This document shows positions 18,617-26,642 of a stretch of 64,000 nucleotides of DNA, one piece after another (position 1 is the stretch's first letter; each line of letters begins with the position of its first letter). Below the pieces are notes generated by a model. The model did not search any database and had not been told where the DNA came from. It saw only the letters and a list, made by a program, of their open reading frames with translations. The position numbers and the translations under genes are program-made. This stretch comes from Halobiforma lacisalsi AJ5 (GTDB lineage Archaea > Halobacteriota > Halobacteria > Halobacteriales > Natrialbaceae), in the NCBI RefSeq assembly GCF_000226975.2, contig NZ_CP019285.1, positions 1,550,001 to 1,614,000 of the forward strand. The letters run 5' to 3'.

Positions 18617-20821
18617 ATGTTCGATCGACTCCGTCGTCTCCTCTCGCGTCCGATCCGGAGCGACCGCGTCGATCGGTCCACCCTGTACGCGTTCTGTGTC
18701 GCCGCCCTCGCCGGCGCGGCCGTCTTCGTGGTCGCGACACAGCTGTTTCCCTACCACTCGAGCAACGACGACGAGGCGGTCTATCTCATGCAGGCCGCCA
18801 TGCTACTCGAGGGGCAACTCGAGCTGTACGTCGGCGACCTCGCGGACGCGTTCCGGCCCTGGTTCTTCGTCGAGGACGGCGGTCGGCTCTACCCGAAGTA
18901 CTCGCCGGTGCCCGCGGCGATGTACGCCGCCACGATGGCCGTTTTCGGCGAGCCCCGCGTGACGCTCGCGCTCGTCGCGGCGGGCAACGCCGCGCTCACG
19001 TACGCCCTGGGATCACAGGTCTTCGACCGACGGGTGGGCGTCGTCGCCGCCGCGCTCTTCGCGGCCTCCCCGCTGGCGCTTCTGACGTCGTCGGTCTTTC
19101 TCCCGTACGCGCCGACGACGTTCCTCAATCTCGCGTTCGCCGTCTCGTATCTGCGAGGCGTCCACACCGGGCGGCTCCGCGACGCGGCGCTCGCCGGCGT
19201 TGCGATCGGGCTGGCCTTCTTCGCCAGGCCCTACACCGCCGTCCTGTTCGCCGCGCCGTTCATCGGACACGCGCTGTGGCGGGTGATCGGCACGCTCCGG
19301 CGGGAGTGGGACGGCACGGTCGCGGTCCGGACGCTGCCGAACCCGGTCCGGCGACACGCCGTCACCGGGCTGTTCGGGCTGGCCTTCGTCGGCCTGACGC
19401 TCGCGTACAACGCCCGGGTGACCGGCTCGCCGCTGCTCTTTCCCTACGAGGCGTTCGCACCGCTGGACGGTCCCGGCTTCGGCTACCGCGAGATCCAGGG
19501 TCACTCGATCGAGTACACGCCGGCCCTGGCGCTCGAGGCCAACGGCTACGTCCTGTGGTACTTCGCGACCCGGTGGTTCGTCGCGGGGCCGATCGGGACG
19601 CTCGCGGCACTGGCCGGTCTCGCGCTCGCGCTGAGACGGTGGACGCCGCCGACGCCGAGCCTCGAGCGGACCCTCGACGGTGACCGAACGGCGGGCATCC
19701 TCCTGGCCGCCCTGTTCGTCACCGTTCCGCTCGGCAACATCGCGTTCTGGGGCAACTTCAACGTCCTCGCGACGATGGACGACCCGACGAACGGACTGAT
19801 CTCGCAGTTCGGCCCCTTCTACCACTTCGACCTGCTCGCGCCGCTGTCGATCTTCGCCGCGTTCGGGTTCGTCGCGGTCTGGCGACGTCTCCGCGACGCT
19901 GCGCTTCGAGAGCGGATCCCGGGACCGACCGCGCGGACCGCCCGTCGCCTGGCGCTCGCCGTCCTCGTCACGAGTGCCCTCGTCGTCGGGGGCGTCAACG
20001 CCGCCCTGCTCGCCGAGCCGGTCGAGCGCAACGCGGCCCACACCGAGCGGTACGAGGCGGCTTACGAACCGTTCGAGCAGCGGGACGTCGAGAACGCACT
20101 CGTCTTCCTGCCGACGCCGTACGGCCAGTGGCAGGGCCACCCCTTCCAGGCGCTTCGCAACGATCCCGGCCTCGACGGCGAGGCCGTCTACGCGCTCGAG
20201 GCCGATCCCGAACACGATTTCGCGGTGCTCGAGGCCTACCCCGACCGGGACTATTACCGGTACGACTACCGCGGCGAGTGGACGGCCGGGCCGGACGAGC
20301 CCGTGATCCCGAAACTCGAGCCGCTCGAGGTCCGTGAGGGCGAGACCCTCGCCGGCGAGACCGTCGTCGGCGTCCCGGAGCGCGTCTCCCGGGCGTCGAT
20401 TCGCCTCGCGAGCAACGGCTCGACGGCCTGGCAGACCGTGGACGATCCGGACGACTCGATCGCAGTCGACTGGGAACTTCGGGCCGGGGCGGGCAACACG
20501 ACTGCCAACGGTACTACGCCCGCCGTCGCTTCCCTCGACGTGCCGGACGACGAAGATGCGAACCCGTCGGTGACGCTCGAGGAGACGGACGAGGTAGTCC
20601 TGACGATCACGCTCGTCCAGCCCGATGGGGGGACGTTCACCTACCGCCAGGCGGCGACGGTTCGGGCGACCGACGAGGGGCTCGCGGTCGTCTGGCCGCC
20701 CGAACGCACCGGCTGTCGACTGGTCACCGAGTGCGGGCGCGAGGGTACGTACCTGCCCGATCGGCCGGACGGCCACCCCGAGTGGGAGCGGTTCGAGACG
20801 CGACTCGAGCCGGTGGACTGA
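18617..20821 (+). CDS. GT-C type membrane glycosyltransferase (GT39/ArnT-like)
   Basis: Large membrane protein of 734 residues starting 39 nt after the ferric-binding gene, so probably in the same metal-controlled operon. The first about 470 residues contain roughly 10-12 membrane helices and an early acidic motif (SSNDDEAVYLMQAA) like the catalytic DE motif of ArnT/PMT enzymes, which use lipid-phosphate sugars as donors. Residues about 480-734 form a soluble beta-rich domain outside the membrane. It likely transfers a sugar to a lipid, protein or polysaccharide on the outer face. Substrate is unknown; assignment to GT39 rather than a related GT-C family is tentative. Confidence 0.8.
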   Translation: MFDRLRRLLSRPIRSDRVDRSTLYAFCVAALAGAAVFVVATQLFPYHSSNDDEAVYLMQAAMLLEGQLELYVGDLADAFRPWFFVEDGGRLYPKYSPVPAAMYAATMAVFGEPRVTLALVAAGNAALTYALGSQVFDRRVGVVAAALFAASPLALLTSSVFLPYAPTTFLNLAFAVSYLRGVHTGRLRDAALAGVAIGLAFFARPYTAVLFAAPFIGHALWRVIGTLRREWDGTVAVRTLPNPVRRHAVTGLFGLAFVGLTLAYNARVTGSPLLFPYEAFAPLDGPGFGYREIQGHSIEYTPALALEANGYVLWYFATRWFVAGPIGTLAALAGLALALRRWTPPTPSLERTLDGDRTAGILLAALFVTVPLGNIAFWGNFNVLATMDDPTNGLISQFGPFYHFDLLAPLSIFAAFGFVAVWRRLRDAALRERIPGPTARTARRLALAVLVTSALVVGGVNAALLAEPVERNAAHTERYEAAYEPFEQRDVENALVFLPTPYGQWQGHPFQALRNDPGLDGEAVYALEADPEHDFAVLEAYPDRDYYRYDYRGEWTAGPDEPVIPKLEPLEVREGETLAGETVVGVPERVSRASIRLASNGSTAWQTVDDPDDSIAVDWELRAGAGNTTANGTTPAVASLDVPDDEDANPSVTLEETDEVVLTITLVQPDGGTFTYRQAATVRATDEGLAVVWPPERTGCRLVTECGREGTYLPDRPDGHPEWERFETRLEPVD

Positions 20822-20947
20822 CCCGGTCCGCCGTACCGGTTTCCCGGCCTGACTGTGGGAGTTCCCGGTCAGGCCGGAACCCCGTAGTCCGCACGAGAAC
20901 CGATCACCGAACCAATACTTTACGTGTCGGCGTTCGTAGTCGGTCGC

Positions 20948-21055
20948 ATGACCGATACCGGGTCCGAGCGCTCGACCGACGAGGAAGAGGAGGAGAGTTC
21001 AGGCTGGTTCGATATCGTGCTCGACGTCGTCCTCGAGTCGCTCCGGTTCTTCTAG
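20948..21055 (+). CDS. 35-residue acidic protein with C-terminal amphipathic helix
   Basis: Very short gene from ATG 20948 to TAG 21053-21055. The N-terminal half is acidic (run of five Glu) and the C-terminal half (WFDIVLDVVLESLRFF) would form a strongly amphipathic helix. A TATA-like AATACTTTACG lies about 25-35 nt upstream, fitting a leaderless mRNA. Its stop overlaps the stop of the convergent GT2 gene in the shared palindrome CTAG. No family is recognised; a peripheral membrane or partner-binding peptide is possible. Confidence 0.6.
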   Translation: MTDTGSERSTDEEEEESSGWFDIVLDVVLESLRFF

Positions 21056-21870
21056 TCCGCCCGGTGTGGCAGCTCCCGAAGCCGCTCCTCGAGCGCGACC
21101 TTGACGATCGAGCGGCCGATCTCGAGGCCGCCCTGGATCGGGTCGAGCTTGGTTTCGCCGGCGCGCTCGCGGTACTCGATCGGGTGTTCGCGGATATCGT
21201 AGCCGCGCATCAGCGGCCGGATCAGGAGCTCGGCCGAGAGACCGGTGTTTTCGGTCCACTCGATCGACTCGACGACCTCGCGGCGGTAGGCGCGCATCCC
21301 CGTCGTGGTGTCGTGCACACGGGTCCCCATCAGGACGCTCGCGGCCGCCGCGAAGAGGTGGTTGCCAAGCCGATTGAACGCGGGCATCGCCTCCGCGCCG
21401 TGGTAGAGCCGGTCGCCGCTGACCACGTCGTACCCCCGGTTGATCAGCTCGAGGAACTCCGGAAGCTGTTCCATCGGGTAGGTGTCGTCGCAGTCGGCCG
21501 TGACGACGATCGGCCGGTCGGGTTCGAGGATCGCCGCGCGGACGGCGACGCCGTACCCCTGGGGCTCCTGTTCGATCACGGTCGCGCCGTGCTCGCGGGC
21601 GATCTCGGGCGTGCGGTCCGAGGAGCCGTCGATGCAGACGACCTCCGCTTTCCCGTCCGTGATCTCCTCGACGTCCGACAGCACCGTGCCGATCGCTTCC
21701 TCCTCGTTGTACGTTCCCATGACGACGCTGACGTCCTCGAACGTGAACCGGTCGCTGCCGGCCCCGTCGGTCGCCTCGGGCGCTGATCCGTCCCCGTCGC
21801 TTGCGTCGTCGTCTGTCGGTGCGATAGCGTCGCGCGTTCCGTCCCCGCCTGATGTGTCCGTACTACTCAT
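21052..21870 (-). CDS. GT2 polyprenyl-phosphate glycosyltransferase (DPM1/AglJ-like)
   Basis: Soluble or membrane-associated glycosyltransferase of 272 residues, GT-A fold, likely forming dolichyl-phosphate-hexose from a nucleotide sugar. After an acidic, low-complexity N-terminus (about 45 residues) comes VVMGTYNEEEAIG, VVCIDGSSDRT, the DxD-type TADCDDTYPMEQLPEF, and the DPM-like region MRAYRREVVESI and RPLMRGYDIREHPIEY. No C-terminal membrane helices are present, as in short DPM1-type enzymes. A DtxR-type operator lies 33-48 nt upstream. Together with the GT-C enzyme and the flippase-like gene it forms a plausible lipid-linked sugar route. Confidence 0.88.
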   Translation of the reverse strand: MSSTDTSGGDGTRDAIAPTDDDASDGDGSAPEATDGAGSDRFTFEDVSVVMGTYNEEEAIGTVLSDVEEITDGKAEVVCIDGSSDRTPEIAREHGATVIEQEPQGYGVAVRAAILEPDRPIVVTADCDDTYPMEQLPEFLELINRGYDVVSGDRLYHGAEAMPAFNRLGNHLFAAAASVLMGTRVHDTTTGMRAYRREVVESIEWTENTGLSAELLIRPLMRGYDIREHPIEYRERAGETKLDPIQGGLEIGRSIVKVALEERLRELPHRAD

Positions 21871-21902
21871 TGACGGTACTCTCGTCCGGTCGCACTTAGG
21901 CT

Positions 21903-21918
21903 TTTAGGTTTGCCTAAA
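21903..21918. promoter_or_regulatory. DtxR-type operator 4 (GT2 gene)
   Basis: TTTAGGTTTGCCTAAA is a perfect copy of the palindrome between the stop of the GMC oxidoreductase gene (21931) and the GT2 start (21870). On the minus strand it lies just upstream of a TATA-like CCTAAGT (about 21895-21900). Confidence 0.85.
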
Positions 21919-21930
21919 ACAAATCGGCGG

Positions 21931-23559
21931 TCAGACCGATTCGAGGACGTGATCCGCCGCCTTCAGCGCCAGCGCGGCGATCGTCAGCGTCGGGTTCATC
22001 GCCCCACCGGTCGGGAAGACGGAACTCGAGGCGATCCAGCAGTTCTCGAGGTCGTGGGTCCGCAGGTCCGGACCGACGACGCTTTCCGTCGGCTCCGTGC
22101 CCATCCGGGTCGTCCCCATGTGGTGGTAGGCCGGGCCGGTGTTCTCGGCGTCGACCTGCCAGGTGATCTCCGCGCCCAGTTCCTCGAGGAGTTCCCGCTG
22201 GATCTCGTTGACGCGTTCGATGGTCCGCAGCGCCCGGTCGCCCACGTTCCAGTGGACGTCCGGCACGGGATTGCCGCGGTCGTCGGTGCGGTCGTAGTCG
22301 AGCGCGACGTAGCTGTCTTCGCGGGGGAGTTGCTCGACTAGCCCGCCCAGGCCGACGTGGTTCCCGTACTCCGAGCGGAGCCGCTCGAGCAGGTCGTCGC
22401 CCCAGTCGTCGCCGGAAAGCGCCATCTCGACCGGCGAGGGGCCGTCGTAGTTGAAGAACTCGAGTTTGAACGGCGCGAACTCCGCGTCGGCCTCGTCGTA
22501 GAACTGGTGGGACTCGCTGGTGAGGAAGCCGACGTGGTTCTGTCGCGTCGGTTCCTCGAGCACGCCGCCCATCCCCGCGAAGAGGTGGTCCATGAAATAG
22601 CGGCCGACCAGGCCGCTCGAGTTCGCGAGTCCGTCGGGGTAGTGGCTCGACTTCGAGAGCAACAGCAGCCGCGGGGTCTCGACGCCGCCGCAGGCGATCA
22701 CGAAGGCGTCCGCCGCCTGGCGGTACTCGCCGTCGGGCGTCGCGTAGACGGCCGCCTCGATCGCATCCGGGCCGTGCTCGAGTCGCTGAACGGGTGCGCG
22801 GTCGATGACCGTCGCACCCTTCCGTTCGGCCCGTTCGACGTGGACCGTCGCGTCGTACTTCGCACCGGAGGGACAGACCGGCTGGCAGGTACCGTAGCCG
22901 ACGCAGGCGCTCCGATCGTCGTAGGATTCGGAGTTGCGGGCGTTGGGGACCGAGTGCATCTCGATCCCGAGTTCGTCGCAGGCCTCGGCGAACAGCCCGT
23001 CGCTGTAGGACGGCGGGAACGCCTCCATCGGGAACGGCTCCTCGCGGGGCGGCGCGAAGGGGTTGTCCTCGCCGCCGGCGACGCCGAGTTCCCGCTCGGC
23101 CTCGGCGTAGTACGGACGAAGGTCGTCGTACTCGAGCGGCCAGTCGACGCCGACGCCGCGGGCCGTCCCGGAGCGGAAGTCGTCCTCGTGCAGGCGCATT
23201 ACCATCCCCTGCCAGTGCAGCGTCGACCCGCCGACGCCTTTCACGCGGGCGTGGTTCAGCGGATAGAACCACTCGCCGCTCGCCGAGTGGGCGTCCCGTT
23301 CGGGATCGCCGTCCCAGACGTCCGGTCGATCGTATGCGGGCCGGATCGCACGCTCTTGCCGGGCGAGCCTGTCGTCGAAGTCGAACCGCGGCCCCGCCTC
23401 GAGGACGACGACCTCGCGGCCGGCCTGTGCGAGTCGCTCCGCGACGATACCGCCGGCCGGTCCCGCGCCGATCACGCAGACGTCGGCGTCCTCGACGGGC
23501 GAACGGTCGGCCGCGCCGTCGGCGGGGCTTGCGGATTCGGCCGGTGGTCGCCCGCTCAC
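21931..23559 (-). CDS. GMC-family flavin oxidoreductase (sugar dehydrogenase-like)
   Basis: FAD enzyme of 542 residues of the glucose-methanol-choline family, large-subunit type as in gluconate 2-dehydrogenase or fructose dehydrogenase. The FAD motif CVIGAGPAGGIVAERLA is near residue 30, the substrate region includes GVGGSTLHWQG, and the catalytic His/Asn pair is in YHHMGTTRMG and AMNPTLTIAALA. The start is GTG 23559, 13 nt after the small-subunit stop, with a G-rich ribosome-binding stretch between. It has no signal of its own; in this family the large subunit is exported with the Tat-bearing small subunit. Its substrate is probably a sugar or sugar acid. Confidence 0.9.
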   Translation of the reverse strand: MSGRPPAESASPADGAADRSPVEDADVCVIGAGPAGGIVAERLAQAGREVVVLEAGPRFDFDDRLARQERAIRPAYDRPDVWDGDPERDAHSASGEWFYPLNHARVKGVGGSTLHWQGMVMRLHEDDFRSGTARGVGVDWPLEYDDLRPYYAEAERELGVAGGEDNPFAPPREEPFPMEAFPPSYSDGLFAEACDELGIEMHSVPNARNSESYDDRSACVGYGTCQPVCPSGAKYDATVHVERAERKGATVIDRAPVQRLEHGPDAIEAAVYATPDGEYRQAADAFVIACGGVETPRLLLLSKSSHYPDGLANSSGLVGRYFMDHLFAGMGGVLEEPTRQNHVGFLTSESHQFYDEADAEFAPFKLEFFNYDGPSPVEMALSGDDWGDDLLERLRSEYGNHVGLGGLVEQLPREDSYVALDYDRTDDRGNPVPDVHWNVGDRALRTIERVNEIQRELLEELGAEITWQVDAENTGPAYHHMGTTRMGTEPTESVVGPDLRTHDLENCWIASSSVFPTGGAMNPTLTIAALALKAADHVLESV

Positions 23560-23572
23560 GCGTCCACCCCCG

Positions 23573-24121
23573 TCACGGCTCCGGCCCCCGCTGGTAGGTG
23601 TCGATCCCGCCCGGGTGTCCCTGCGGGTTCTCGATGCCGACGAGTTCGCCGCCGGTCGGCGAGGCGTACAGCGCCAGCAACAGTTCGTTGACGACGTAGT
23701 ACCGGACCCGCTCGGCGGTCGTCCCGTCGGGGTCCTCGTCGGCCGTATCAGCTCCGACTTCCCGGAGGAACGACTCCCGGCCACCGGTCGAGAGCGTCGC
23801 GAACCGGGCGCCGTACCACGCCTCGGCCAACTCGTCGACTTTTGCGACCGTCTCGTCCAGCGCGGTCGCGTGGGTCGGATCCTCGAGTCGCCCCTCGAGG
23901 AAGGTCCCGACGAACTCCTCGATGCCGGTCACCTCCCGTGGGTAGACGACCTCGGCGGCAGCGAGCAGCGTCTCCCGGATCCGGTCGGCGTCGACGGTCT
24001 CCGCCCGGGCGTCTCCGTCCCCGCTTGCGCCCCAGTCTGACCGGTCGAGGCCGGCCACCGCGGCCCCGCCGACCCCCAGCGCGGCAAGCGCCGCGACCGC
24101 ATCCCGTCGTGTCAGCTCCAT
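23573..24121 (-). CDS. Gluconate 2-dehydrogenase subunit 3-like small subunit, Tat signal
   Basis: Small subunit of 182 residues pairing with the GMC flavoprotein encoded directly downstream. The N-terminus MELTRRDAVAALAALGVGG is a Tat signal that could carry the folded, FAD-loaded complex across the membrane. The core (FVGTFLEGRL, AWYGARFATL, RERVRYYVVNELLLALYASPTGGELVG-like phrases) matches the family; the end reads GHPGGIDTYQRGPEP. A typical third subunit, a cytochrome c, is absent, so the electron acceptor is unknown (a halocyanin or quinone are options). The gene is led by operator 5. Confidence 0.88.
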   Translation of the reverse strand: MELTRRDAVAALAALGVGGAAVAGLDRSDWGASGDGDARAETVDADRIRETLLAAAEVVYPREVTGIEEFVGTFLEGRLEDPTHATALDETVAKVDELAEAWYGARFATLSTGGRESFLREVGADTADEDPDGTTAERVRYYVVNELLLALYASPTGGELVGIENPQGHPGGIDTYQRGPEP

Positions 24122-24129
24122 ACGTTCGG

Positions 24130-24145
24130 ATTAGGCAAACCTAAA
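24130..24145. promoter_or_regulatory. DtxR-type operator 5 (GMC operon and ferric permease)
   Basis: ATTAGGCAAACCTAAA, the reverse complement of TTTAGGTTTGCCTAAT, differs from the palindrome consensus at one end base. For the small-subunit gene (start 24121) it sits between the TATA box (TATAAG on the minus strand, about 24148-24153) and the start, the same layout as operator 3. It lies 57-72 nt before the divergent permease gene and may control both. Confidence 0.85.
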
Positions 24146-24201
24146 CCCTTATACCCGTTGAAACGGGATTTCCGAACACGAACTCACTCCCGACTACCCT
24201 T

Positions 24202-25833
24202 ATGAAATCTCTCCTCTCAGTCCGCCGTTACACGTCGAACGACGAACTGCCGCTCGGGCTGACGCTGCTGTCGGGAGCTATCGCCGCGGCGATGCTGTTT
24301 CCGCTGACGTGGCTCCTCGTCGAGGCCACCCGGGTCGACACCGGCCGCGCGTGGCAGATGCTCGTCCGGGCCGAGACCCTCGAGATCCTCACGAACAGCC
24401 TCCTGCTAATGACCGCGGTGACCCTCTTTTCGGTGTTGCTCGGCGTTCCCCTGGCCTGGCTCACCGTCCAGACGGACCTCCCCTTCCGCCGGTTCTGGTC
24501 CGTCGTCGTCGCCCTGCCGCTGGTCGTCCCCAGTTACATCGGCGCGTTCGCGTTCGTCTCGGCTTTCGGCCCGCGCGGGGAGTTCCAGTCGATCCTCGAG
24601 CCACTGGGCGTCGAACAACTCCCCGAGATCTACGGGTTGAGCGGCGCGACGCTGGTCATCACGCTCTATACCTATCCCTACGTCTACCTGACGACCCGCG
24701 CCGCACTCCTCTCGTTCGATACGACGCTGCTCGACGCCGCCCGGACGCTCAACCACGACACATGGACCGCGTTCCGCCGCGTCACGCTCCCGCAGATCCG
24801 TCCCGCAGTCGTCGCCGGTGCCCTGCTCGCGGCACTGTACTCCGTCTCCGACTTCGGGACGCCCGCGATCATGCAACTCCCGGTGTTTACCCGCCAGATC
24901 TACGTCGAGTTCAACGCCTGGAACCGGGACTACGCCTCGCTGCTTTCCCTCCAACTGCTCGCGATCGTTCTCGTCGTGCTGGCGCTAGAGTGGCAGGTCC
25001 GTCGGGGCGACTCGAGTCGCGGCGGCGGTGGCGGCGAGGGAACGGGCGGCGGCCCGGTCGTCGAACTCGGCGCCTGGCGCTGGCCGGCGATGGCGCTGCC
25101 CGCGGCCGTGACGGGGATCGCACTCGCGGTCCCGCTGTGGATCCTCGGGCTCTGGCTGGTTACCGCCGATCCGAACGCCAGGCCCGAACTGGCGTTCGAA
25201 CTCGAGTACGCGATGAACTCCGTGCTGGTCGCGGGCGCGGCCGCGCTGGTGGCGGTCCTCGCCGCTCTGCCGGTGGCGTACTTCGCCGCCCGGAACGACT
25301 CGCTGGTCTCGACCGTGCTCGAGCGGGCGACGTACGTCGGTTTCGCGGTGCCCGGGATCGTCCTGGGGCTGGCGCTGGTCTACTTCGCGACCGGCTACGA
25401 GTCGCTGAACCTCTCGTTTGCCCCGACGCTCTACCAGACGCTGCCGCTGTTGATCTTCGCCTACGTGGTCCGTTTCATGCCACAGGCCGTCGGCTCGATC
25501 CGGACCACGACGCTGCAGGTCGACCCCAAACTGGTCGAGGCCGCCCGCACGCTCGGCGAGACGCCGACCCGGACGTTCCGCAAGATCACGCTCCCGTTGA
25601 TCGCGCCGGGGATGACCGCCGGCGCTGCGCTCGTGTTCCTGACGACGATGAAGGAGTTGCCCGCAACGCTGTTCCTCCGGCCGACCGGCTTCGACACCCT
25701 CGTGACCGTCATCTGGCGGGCCCAGGAGGCCGCCTACTTCCAGTACGCCGCGATCCCCGCGCTCATGCTGCTCGTCGTGTCTGGACTCTCGATGGTCGTG
25801 CTCCTCTCGCAGGGGGGCCGTGAGGGCCTTTAA
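24202..25833 (+). CDS. Ferric iron ABC transporter permease (FbpB/HitB type)
   Basis: Membrane permease of 543 residues with about twelve helices in two homologous halves, as in fused FbpB-type iron permeases. Each half has an ATPase-contact EAA loop: AARTLNHDTWTAFRRVTLP in the first and AARTLGETPTRTFRKITLP in the second. A glycine-rich linker with a run of Gly codons joins the halves near residue 275. It would import ferric iron with the FbpA-like lipoprotein at 17456. The gene is divergent from the GMC operon across 80 nt containing operator 5, and convergent with the SRAP gene (stop codons overlap in TTAA). Confidence 0.92.
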   Translation: MKSLLSVRRYTSNDELPLGLTLLSGAIAAAMLFPLTWLLVEATRVDTGRAWQMLVRAETLEILTNSLLLMTAVTLFSVLLGVPLAWLTVQTDLPFRRFWSVVVALPLVVPSYIGAFAFVSAFGPRGEFQSILEPLGVEQLPEIYGLSGATLVITLYTYPYVYLTTRAALLSFDTTLLDAARTLNHDTWTAFRRVTLPQIRPAVVAGALLAALYSVSDFGTPAIMQLPVFTRQIYVEFNAWNRDYASLLSLQLLAIVLVVLALEWQVRRGDSSRGGGGGEGTGGGPVVELGAWRWPAMALPAAVTGIALAVPLWILGLWLVTADPNARPELAFELEYAMNSVLVAGAAALVAVLAALPVAYFAARNDSLVSTVLERATYVGFAVPGIVLGLALVYFATGYESLNLSFAPTLYQTLPLLIFAYVVRFMPQAVGSIRTTTLQVDPKLVEAARTLGETPTRTFRKITLPLIAPGMTAGAALVFLTTMKELPATLFLRPTGFDTLVTVIWRAQEAAYFQYAAIPALMLLVVSGLSMVVLLSQGGREGL

Positions 25834-26540
25834 ACGGGCTCGAGGGGCTCGATCAGCGACGGCTCGTCCGTCGAGGGATCGTTGACCGCCGTCGAAACCG
25901 GATAGGCCCGCATCCCCTCGGCCGGGTACGGCTCTAACAGGTCGCGGACCTCGTCGCCGTCGCCCTCGAGCCACCGCCGTTCGTCGGGGTCGAGGATCAC
26001 CGCCATCCGGTGGTGTAAGTCCGCGACCAGGTCGTTCGGATCGGTCGTGACGACCGTGAACGTCTCGAGCGGGCCGTCCTCCCGTCCGGCGTCGTCGCTC
26101 CCGCCGCCGAAGGCATCCAGCCCCGCCTGCGTCGTCGCCTCGTCCGGCTCCCACCGTTCCCACAGGCCCGCCATCGCGAACGGTCGGTCGTCCTCGAGGG
26201 CGACGCGGTACGGCTGCTTCCCGTCTGCCGTTTCGACCCACTCGTAGAACCCGTCAGCGGGGACGAGACATCGACGGGACTCGTAGGCCTCACTGAAACT
26301 CGGCTTCTCGTCGACCGTCTCGGCGCGGGCGTTGATGAGTCCGCCGCTGTCGTCGTCAGCCCACGACGGGACGAGTCCCCACTCGAGCCGTCGTGCGACG
26401 CCGGGATCGTCGTCGGTGATCACGGGAAGGCGCTGGCCCGGCGCCATGTTGTATCGCGGGGAGAACGAGTCGGGAGCAGTCGCGTCGAATCGCTCCTCGA
26501 AGTCGTCGCGCTCGAGGGTAAGGGTGTACCGGCCGCACAT
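25830..26540 (-). CDS. SRAP/HMCES-family abasic-site-binding protein
   Basis: Protein of 236 residues of the YedK/HMCES family, which shields abasic sites in single-stranded DNA by a covalent bond through the cysteine after the start Met. ATG 26540 is chosen because it places that Cys at position 2 (MCGRYTLT). Other family residues are visible: SPRYNMAPGQ, the Glu in NARAET, and His in HHRMAVIL. Length is normal. The stop overlaps the ferric permease stop; no functional link to it is implied. Confidence 0.93.
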   Translation of the reverse strand: MCGRYTLTLERDDFEERFDATAPDSFSPRYNMAPGQRLPVITDDDPGVARRLEWGLVPSWADDDSGGLINARAETVDEKPSFSEAYESRRCLVPADGFYEWVETADGKQPYRVALEDDRPFAMAGLWERWEPDEATTQAGLDAFGGGSDDAGREDGPLETFTVVTTDPNDLVADLHHRMAVILDPDERRWLEGDGDEVRDLLEPYPAEGMRAYPVSTAVNDPSTDEPSLIEPLEPV

Positions 26541-26642
26541 ACTATACTCATCGACCGACCGAAACAAAGCGTTGTCCGTTCTTTCCGGTAGGTTCCGACA
26601 CCCTCTCCCCCATCCGAAAACGCCAGAACTGGGATGTCAACT

